A DNA stretch of 5,144 nucleotides, from positions 1 to 5,144 of the forward strand of contig DEWI01000120.1 of assembly GCA_002363575.1 (NCBI GenBank), given 5' to 3'. The notes below the pieces were generated by a model. That model saw only the letters and a list, made by a program, of their open reading frames with translations. It had not been told where the DNA came from and did not search any database. Every line of letters starts with the position of its first letter. Position 1 is the stretch's first letter. The position numbers and the translations under genes were made by a program. Below, in pieces: positions 1 through 5,144 of this stretch. This DNA comes from Verrucomicrobia bacterium UBA3214. GTDB taxonomy: Bacteria > Verrucomicrobiota > Kiritimatiellia > RFP12 > UBA1067.

Positions 1-1
1 G

Positions 2-31
2 CTCGTGGAGTTCACGGTCTTTGGCGAGTGA
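2..31 (+). CDS. 3' end of an upstream gene (partial)
   Basis: The first bases read, in the frame starting at position 2, as nine sense codons (LVEFTVFGE) followed by TGA at 29-31. The alternating hydrophobic pattern fits a last beta-strand, as in the C-terminal sandwich of many glycoside hydrolases. The stop lies 30 bases before the next start codon, and the gap contains that gene's ribosome binding site, which is the spacing expected within an operon. Nine codons are too few to identify a family, and a chance open frame of this length is possible. The call rests mainly on spacing and the same-strand context. Confidence 0.4.
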   Translation, partial: LVEFTVFGE

Positions 32-46
32 CGAAAAATAGAACTG

Positions 47-53
47 AAAGGAG
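47..53 (+). promoter_or_regulatory. Ribosome binding site of the GH127 gene
   Basis: AAAGGAG lies 8 bases upstream of the ATG at 62. It is a strong Shine-Dalgarno match at good spacing and supports that ATG, which also begins a signal peptide. I see no convincing -35/-10 pair in the 61 bases before the gene, so transcription probably comes from further upstream. Confidence 0.8.
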
Positions 54-61
54 CAAATAAC

Positions 62-1996
62 ATGAACTGGAAACTCCTTGCATTTGTCAGTGCGATGTCG
101 GCGGCGGTGGCGTCCGCGGCAGGCGCGCAGGCTCCGGATTGCGCGCATAATTGGCGGAAGGTCGATCTGCGCGAAATCAAGGTGCGTGGCGAAATCGGCC
201 GCAGGATTGACCTGACCATTTACGGCAATCTCCTCAAGATAGAGCTTGAGAACCAGTTCCTCAACCATTTCCGCGCGAAAAAGCTGGGCGGCGATTCCGT
301 CGGCACGGGCAAGTTGATCGAATACGCCGCGCGGTTCGCAGCCTATACGGGGGACCCGGAAGTGCTGAGACTCAAGAATTATGTCGTCGACGAGCTCCTG
401 AAGACGCAAGACGCCGACGGCTACATTGGATGCCTCAGGGAGGATTCGCGGCTGTGGGGCTATTGGGATCTCGCCGAGACGGGATTCATCATCCTCGGTC
501 TTGCGACAGACCACCATTACTTCGGAGAGAAGCGATCCCTTGCCGCCGCAGAGCGCGCGGCGGACTACATCATCCGCAACTGGCACACGATGCCGGAGGG
601 CTGGGAAGACGCTTACATATCAGGAACGGCGGCCGCAGTGGGACTTTGCTGGGGAATGGAGATGCTGTACCGCGAGACGGGCAACCGCCGCTATCTTGAC
701 TTCTGCACGCGCGAGCGCGGGCTTGACAAGTGGTACGCGCCTGTGACAATCGGCCGCGCCCACGGCCTTTACGGACACAGCGCCACACATCTCTATCAGG
801 CGATCGTCCAGCTCGAGTTCCAGAGCCGTCCTACGCCGGCCTTGCGCCGAGTAGCCGACGAAGCCGCCGCGTTCATGCTTGATGGCGACGGCACACTCGT
901 CTCGGGCGCGTGCGGCCTCTGGGAATGCTGGACGGACGACCAGTCCGCGCGTACGGGAATAGGCGAGACGTGCTCCACGGCGTTCCAGATGCGTCTTTGG
1001 GATCTGCTGGTGCAGTGCTCGGATGAGCCGTCCGCCCGCTGGGGCGACGCGCTCGAGCGCACGATGTACAACTCGCTTTTCGGGGCGCAGTCCAAGGACG
1101 GGCGCAAGGTGCGCTACTACATTCCGCTCGAAGGCGAGCGCGTCTACTACCCGAGCGACACCTACTGCTGTCCGAACAACTTCCGCCGCATCATGGCGGA
1201 ACTCCCCGAGTACCTTTTCTACAAGTCCGGCGACAGGCTGTTCGCCAATCTTTATTCGGAATGCGACCTGGTGACGGAGCTGGAAGGATTGAAGGTGCGC
1301 GTTGAGGAACGTACGGACTACCCCACGGGCGGCAGGATCGAGTTCACGCTGAATCCCGAGAAGCCCGGCGAGTTCGCTTTTCTTCTGCGCATTCCCGGCT
1401 GGTGCGAACACCCTTCGCTCACGGTGGACGGGGATAAGGTCGATGTCGTGCCCGGGACTATCGCCACGATCCGCCGCGAATGGAAGCGCGGCGCGAAGGT
1501 TGTCCTCGATCTTCCGATGAAAGTCGAGGCTATTGCCGGACGGCAGCGGCAAACGGGTCGCGCCGCATTTATGCGCGGGCCTGTACTCTATGCGCTGAAT
1601 ACCGTGCGGAACGGCGGCGGCAATCCGTCATCAGTCATCGACGGCGCAAGCCACATGCTTACGGCGGAGGAGCAGAAGGCGGCTGACTTGCGCGCGTTTT
1701 TCTCGAAGGATCCTGCCGACATCTGCGGCGAGATGGTCGTGGACGCAACCTCCGCAAAGGTGGTGCGCGACGATTCCGTCCGTCCAGGCGGCACTGCGCT
1801 TGAAGTCCGCGCATCCACGACCGGCCACGCCGTGGGAGTGACGGACGGCAACGGCAGCACGATTCTTCTTACCGAATTTCCGGACTGCGAGGCGGTTGCG
1901 ACGTACTTCCGCCTGCTCGACCCCTCGCTGGCAAAGTCCGATAAATTGTTTACAGGCGAAAATCGCAAGGAAGGAGACAAGCCATGCACAAAGTAA
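62..1996 (+). CDS. Secreted GH127 (DUF1680) glycoside hydrolase, putative beta-L-arabinofuranosidase
   Basis: This is a complete protein of 644 residues, the usual length for the GH127/DUF1680 family. Characterised members remove beta-L-arabinofuranose from arabino-oligosaccharides using a zinc-held cysteine nucleophile. Residues 1-24 form a signal peptide (basic start, Ala-rich core, cleavage near AGA-QA) with no lipobox, so export to the periplasm or outside is likely. Residues about 35-400 should form the (alpha/alpha)6 barrel. GETC (E302, C304) and YCCPNN (C369, C370) match the family's Cys3-Glu zinc site, with C369 the expected nucleophile. E288 in LWECW is the best acid/base candidate. 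GHSATHLYQA (238-247) corresponds to the conserved GHA-type helix. Residues about 405-510 are beta-sandwich (FLLRIPGW at 440-447, FMRGPVLYAL at 503-512). The last 20 or so residues look unstructured and overlap the next gene's translation start. DUF1680 also includes GH146 and uncharacterised clades, so the fold is much surer than the substrate. Confidence 0.93.
   Translation: MNWKLLAFVSAMSAAVASAAGAQAPDCAHNWRKVDLREIKVRGEIGRRIDLTIYGNLLKIELENQFLNHFRAKKLGGDSVGTGKLIEYAARFAAYTGDPEVLRLKNYVVDELLKTQDADGYIGCLREDSRLWGYWDLAETGFIILGLATDHHYFGEKRSLAAAERAADYIIRNWHTMPEGWEDAYISGTAAAVGLCWGMEMLYRETGNRRYLDFCTRERGLDKWYAPVTIGRAHGLYGHSATHLYQAIVQLEFQSRPTPALRRVADEAAAFMLDGDGTLVSGACGLWECWTDDQSARTGIGETCSTAFQMRLWDLLVQCSDEPSARWGDALERTMYNSLFGAQSKDGRKVRYYIPLEGERVYYPSDTYCCPNNFRRIMAELPEYLFYKSGDRLFANLYSECDLVTELEGLKVRVEERTDYPTGGRIEFTLNPEKPGEFAFLLRIPGWCEHPSLTVDGDKVDVVPGTIATIRREWKRGAKVVLDLPMKVEAIAGRQRQTGRAAFMRGPVLYALNTVRNGGGNPSSVIDGASHMLTAEEQKAADLRAFFSKDPADICGEMVVDATSAKVVRDDSVRPGGTALEVRASTTGHAVGVTDGNGSTILLTEFPDCEAVATYFRLLDPSLAKSDKLFTGENRKEGDKPCTK
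1971..1976 (+). promoter_or_regulatory. Ribosome binding site of the GH2-type gene, inside the GH127 gene
   Basis: AAGGAG lies 7 bases before the ATG at 1984, embedded in the last codons of the preceding gene. It fixes the start of the large downstream gene. Because ribosomes finishing the first gene pass directly over it, translational coupling is likely. Confidence 0.8.
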
Positions 1997-4900
1997 TCGC
2001 ATCTCTCGTCTGCATCGGCGCCGTGTGCACTGCGCTGGCGGATTGGACGCTTGAACGAAGCGCGGCAAAGGACGGGCTTTTGATGACAGACGGCGTCAAG
2101 CCGGGGTCGTACTATGTGCGGCTCGAGGGATTTTCGGGAGATGATGCGACTACCCGCGCCAAGGTGTGGCACGAGGGTCGGCGCATCGAGTTCGTGCGCG
2201 GCGGGCCGTGGATGGACGACAACGGCAAAGAGCTGATGACGCTCGAGTCGCGCCCAGTGGAAGTGAGGCCCGGCGAGGCGTTCCGTGTCGACAAACAGAC
2301 TCCGTGGACGAGGATAACCCTTGCCGAAAAGCCGCTTGAATACGCGCCGCAGCGCATATTCACGAACATGGCGCTCGACCCGGAAGTCGCTTTCGCCGCG
2401 GAGGCAGATTTCGGCGCGACCAATGTGGCCGTGACGCTCAACAGCTATCTCGGCTCTCCTGTCAAGGGACGGCTCCGCGTGAAGGTGACGGACTACTACG
2501 GCAAGACGCTCGCAGAAACGGATCGCAGGGATGTCGAGCTGGGAAGGATGTTTAAACTCAATGTCCCCTACGAGGACAACGGCTCGGGGCAGTTCCGCGC
2601 GGCGGTCGGCTTCACGGACGGATCCGGACGCAAGGTCTATCGCGTCTTCGCGCGGCTTGCGGATGCAAAGTCGCCGCACCGCGAACTTATCAGGATGAAC
2701 GAGGGATGGACGCGCGTCTCGGGCAAGAAGGCCGTGATGCCCGCCGAGGTGAAGGACGGCGCGGAAAAGTTCAGAGGCACTTTCGCGGTTCCGGCCTCGT
2801 TCGCTGGAAAGCGCATATTCTTCAAGGCGCTCAGGATTTCGTGCGTGGTGAAGCTTTACGTCAACGGCGCGGAGGCGGCGACGTTCGGCGAGGACGGCAA
2901 TTTCGCGGGCGATATGGAGGCGGACGTGACGCAATTCGTCAAGCCTGGCGAAGCTAACGAATTCGTCATCGACGCGAAGCGCGCGGACGAAGAGAAGTAT
3001 CCCAGCGGAATGCCGGGACGCCTCGCGGCGGTTTCCGAGCTTGCGCTCGAATCGCGCGGCGAAAACGCCATCGGCCGCGTTTCGGTCGTGACGTCGTTCC
3101 GCGAGAAGACGATCCGCGTCAAGGCGGAGCATCCAAATGGCTTCACCGTGCGCAACACCGTCTGGCGCGGAGACGAGAAGCTTCTTTCCTTCACGGATGA
3201 GGCAAAGTGGGAGAATCCGCCGCTCTGGGGGCCATTCAACTTCCCGCTCCTCAAGCTCGTCACTGAACTTGTCGATGCGAAAGGAAATGTCGTTGACGAG
3301 AAGCTGACGCGCTTCGCGTTCCGCGAGTTCTGGCCGGACGGCATGGCGCTCATGTGGAACGGCCACCGCGTGAAGGGCGAAGCGCGAGCGTTCATCAGCA
3401 CGTGGGGGTGGTGGGACTTCGACAGGCGCTGCAAGCGCCAGTTCAACTGCGACATCCTCTGGGAAGGCAAGCTGCGAGGCATCAAGTTTCTGCGGCACGT
3501 CTACAACTCTTCCGAGTTTCTGGATTTCTGCGACGAGGCGGGGATTCCCTGCGCCGTAGGTTTCGCGACGATCGCGAATCCATCTCCCGAAAAGAGCGCG
3601 AACAAGGAGTTCTGGGCGTGGAAGGAATACAACGACCGCTGCCTTGCCGCGACCTTGCGCAACCATCCGTCCGTCATGACGTGGTATATCACGAACGAAT
3701 ACTACGCCGAGAGCGAAGACCGCAATCTGGGGCCCGTCCAGTCCGCGCTGAGGAACATCCGCGCGTTCGATCCGTTCCATTTCGCCGAAACGGGCTGCGA
3801 CCTCGATCTGCGCGGCGAGAACAACATAATCTCGACGCACTATCCCGTCGAGCTGCTCTCCTTGCGCAAGGCCGGGTGCTACATGCCGTATTCGTTCTAC
3901 TGGCGCGATATCGAAAAGCCTTTCGTGAAAGGGCAGGCGATTCCCTCCGGGCAGATACTGAAGGTCTGCAACATCTACGCCGATTCGCCGGCCAAGTGGG
4001 GCGAGAAGCCGATCTTCATCAACGAGACGTGCTGGGACTTCTTCTTCAATCCGCCGTTTGGATGGACGCGTCTTGCCGGCGACGAGGTTTTCAACGATCC
4101 AAGATACTGCGACAAGTGGCACATCGAGACGGAAGTCGAGGCGGTGCGCGCCCACCGTGATGCGGATGTCACGCTCTGGACGCCGTGGCGCTGGTACCAC
4201 ATCGACCCCGAATGGCGCGTTTCGCCGGAAATCGACGTCGTGAACATCCAGCGCTATTCGCGCTTCTACGAGGGGACGGAAGTCAAGTACGATGTCAACA
4301 TATTCTACGACAGGTGGCGTCCCGCGACTGTGACATGGTTCTGGCGGCTTGAGGATGCGGACGGCAAGACGGTCGCTTCGTCCAAGGATGAGCGGATCGA
4401 CGTGGATACGTCTGCATTCCTCAGAAAGCAGATTTCCTTCAAGACGCCGCGTCCCGGTGGATGCAGGCTGGTGTTCGGGCTGAAGGGCCTTTGCGAAAAG
4501 ACGCTCGACATTGTGTCTAGTTCGCGGTTTATGTCTCACGCAAAGCTCGCAAAGGGCGCAAAGTCGTCTGGCGAAGATGAACTTCGCGGGCTTGGCGAAC
4601 TTGGCGTGAGAAAATATGCCAATGTATTCGTCGCGCACGACGTCCTTTCCGAGCGGCTGCTCGACCGCGCGGCGGCAGGCGAGACCATCGTCATCCTCGC
4701 GCGGGACGACTACCCGGAGTGGCTGCCGGAGATACCGTCCGTATCCGACCAGTCCGCAGCGATCCTGCGCACGTACAGAACGCGCCATCCGATACTGAAA
4801 GGGTTCGCCAAGGACGATTTCAAGTATTTCTACCCGAAATCGATCGCATGCGACAGGGCCTTCGCGAAGCCTTCGGGCGGCAACGCGAAGACTGTTCTCG

Positions 4901-5144
4901 AATTCGGCGGCGCGTCCGGCCTTGTCTATTCCGCGCTTGTCGAAGTGCCTTACGGGAAGGGTTGCTTCCTTTATTCGCGGCTCGTTCTGGAGCCGGACGT
5001 CAATCCAGTCGCCGCGAAACTTCTGGAGAACATGGCCGCCTACAAGAGCACAAACTCATCTGGCAGGGCGTTGTTCCTGACGGCGCGTGGGGACACGCGC
5101 CCTCCCGTCGCCGATGCGCTGGTGAAGAACTGCGGCGTGGAACT
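1984..5144 (+). CDS. Large secreted GH2-type glycoside hydrolase with C-terminal Rossmann-like (GATase1/ThuA-like) domain, 3' end missing
   Basis: The frame is open from the ATG at 1984 to the window end, 1053 full codons without a stop, so the C-terminus is absent. Residues 1-19 are a signal peptide (cleavage ALA-D). Residues about 20-230 hold beta-rich segments I do not recognise. Residues about 240-335 resemble the GH2 sugar-binding jelly roll (LYVNG at 291-295, TQFVKPGEANEFVID at 316-330). Residues about 350-450 are the GH2 Ig-like domain, ending in FAFREFW (R447). The TIM barrel follows, at about 455-740, with NGHRVKG at 459-465, FLDFCDEAGIP at 512-522 and LRNHPSVMTWYITNEYY at 558-574. 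E572 is the expected acid/base. E681 in KPIFINETCWDF is the expected nucleophile. A second Ig-like domain (about 757-845) starts at SRFYEGTEV. A palindromic repeat encodes about residues 850-877. A Rossmann-like domain (about 878-1020) then carries HPILKGF and VPYGKGCFLYSRL. GH2 specificity could be beta-galactosidase, beta-glucuronidase, beta-galacturonidase or another activity; I cannot decide. The gene overlaps the GH127 gene by 13 bases in another frame. Confidence 0.92.
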   Translation, partial: MHKVIASLVCIGAVCTALADWTLERSAAKDGLLMTDGVKPGSYYVRLEGFSGDDATTRAKVWHEGRRIEFVRGGPWMDDNGKELMTLESRPVEVRPGEAFRVDKQTPWTRITLAEKPLEYAPQRIFTNMALDPEVAFAAEADFGATNVAVTLNSYLGSPVKGRLRVKVTDYYGKTLAETDRRDVELGRMFKLNVPYEDNGSGQFRAAVGFTDGSGRKVYRVFARLADAKSPHRELIRMNEGWTRVSGKKAVMPAEVKDGAEKFRGTFAVPASFAGKRIFFKALRISCVVKLYVNGAEAATFGEDGNFAGDMEADVTQFVKPGEANEFVIDAKRADEEKYPSGMPGRLAAVSELALESRGENAIGRVSVVTSFREKTIRVKAEHPNGFTVRNTVWRGDEKLLSFTDEAKWENPPLWGPFNFPLLKLVTELVDAKGNVVDEKLTRFAFREFWPDGMALMWNGHRVKGEARAFISTWGWWDFDRRCKRQFNCDILWEGKLRGIKFLRHVYNSSEFLDFCDEAGIPCAVGFATIANPSPEKSANKEFWAWKEYNDRCLAATLRNHPSVMTWYITNEYYAESEDRNLGPVQSALRNIRAFDPFHFAETGCDLDLRGENNIISTHYPVELLSLRKAGCYMPYSFYWRDIEKPFVKGQAIPSGQILKVCNIYADSPAKWGEKPIFINETCWDFFFNPPFGWTRLAGDEVFNDPRYCDKWHIETEVEAVRAHRDADVTLWTPWRWYHIDPEWRVSPEIDVVNIQRYSRFYEGTEVKYDVNIFYDRWRPATVTWFWRLEDADGKTVASSKDERIDVDTSAFLRKQISFKTPRPGGCRLVFGLKGLCEKTLDIVSSSRFMSHAKLAKGAKSSGEDELRGLGELGVRKYANVFVAHDVLSERLLDRAAAGETIVILARDDYPEWLPEIPSVSDQSAAILRTYRTRHPILKGFAKDDFKYFYPKSIACDRAFAKPSGGNAKTVLEFGGASGLVYSALVEVPYGKGCFLYSRLVLEPDVNPVAAKLLENMAAYKSTNSSGRALFLTARGDTRPPVADALVKNCGVE
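4532..4613. repeat. Imperfect palindromic repeat with 9-base periodicity, inserted in frame in the GH2 gene
   Basis: The left arm (4532-4564) and the right arm (4581-4613) are reverse complements at 26 of 33 positions without gaps, separated by a 16-base loop. The left arm contains three consecutive 9-base units: cacgcaaag (4537-4545), ctcgcaaag (4546-4554) and ggcgcaaag (4555-4563). The right arm mirrors them as cttcgcggg, cttggcgaa and cttggcgtg (4582-4608). Weaker symmetry continues to about 4526 and 4620 (ggtttatg against ggcatatttt). From memory, the outer TCTCACGCAAAG half-site is typical of dispersed palindromic repeats found between genes in several phyla. Here the repeat is translated as roughly residues 850-877 of the GH2-type protein, a Lys/Gly/Glu-rich linker between two domains. 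No second copy lies in this window. Confidence 0.8.

Noticed and set aside
620..1552. A 310-codon minus-strand open frame across the GH127 gene
   Set aside because: It lies wholly inside a gene with a conserved catalytic site on the other strand, has low-complexity Arg/Ala-rich translation, and is a by-product of GC-rich codon use.
2011..2028. A lipoprotein signal at Cys10 or Cys15 of the GH2-type protein
   Set aside because: The residues before each Cys (SLV and GAV) do not fit the Leu-Ala-Gly/Ser type lipobox, whereas ALA-D at 17-20 is a good ordinary signal peptidase I site.
3354..4160. A 268-codon plus-strand open frame inside the GH2 barrel region
   Set aside because: It overlaps the conserved catalytic barrel in another frame and its translation is Arg-rich with no recognisable motif.
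4537..4608. The repeated 9-base units as a CRISPR array
   Set aside because: The units are far too short, have no spacers between them, and change orientation between arms.
4532..4613. The palindrome as a rho-independent terminator
   Set aside because: No T-tract follows the hairpin on the plus strand, and the coding frame continues through it into a recognisable domain.
1588..4788. A 1066-codon open frame on the minus strand, antisense to most of the GH2-type gene
   Set aside because: Its codon boundaries coincide with those of the GH2 gene, so it stays open simply because that gene avoids TTA, CTA and TCA codons. The translation is Arg/Val/His/Glu-rich with no recognisable domain or signal, and no Shine-Dalgarno sequence precedes its ATG. 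The plus-strand frame has a signal peptide, GH2 motifs and a good ribosome binding site.

Overview
The window is a fragment of a polysaccharide-degradation gene cluster. It is GC-rich, every gene lies on the plus strand, and the genes are packed closely. It holds the last codons of an upstream gene (to position 31), a complete secreted GH127/DUF1680 glycoside hydrolase (62-1996), and most of a very large secreted GH2-type glycoside hydrolase (1984 to beyond the window end, at least 1053 residues). The two large genes overlap by 13 bases in different frames. Each has its own Shine-Dalgarno sequence and an N-terminal signal peptide. This layout points to one co-transcribed unit that exports enzymes acting on plant or algal glycans. 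No promoter, terminator, tRNA, rRNA or CRISPR array is visible.

The source is probably a Gram-negative carbohydrate specialist. The combination of a DUF1680 enzyme whose zinc/nucleophile motif reads YCCPNNFRR, a multidomain GH2 with a Rossmann-like C-terminal extension, and high-GC codon use is what I would expect from the PVC group, for example Kiritimatiellota, Lentisphaerota or Verrucomicrobiota. This is inference from gene style, not from a marker gene.

The first enzyme has the full Cys3-Glu zinc site of the GH127 beta-L-arabinofuranosidase fold (E302, C304, C369, C370). The second keeps both GH2 catalytic glutamates (E572 in a TNEYY motif, E681 in an INETC motif) within the expected domain order. 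Together they would trim side chains or successive sugars from an arabinose- and galactose- or uronate-containing polysaccharide outside the cytoplasm. The exact substrate cannot be read from the sequence.

The most unusual feature is an imperfect palindrome of about 82 bases at 4532-4613, built from 9-base units (NNCGCAAAG and its complement). It sits inside the GH2 reading frame, at the junction between the post-barrel Ig-like domain and the C-terminal Rossmann-like domain. It resembles the dispersed intergenic palindromes of the 'TCTCACGCAAAG' type. Here it appears to have been inserted and exapted in frame as a linker of about 28 residues.
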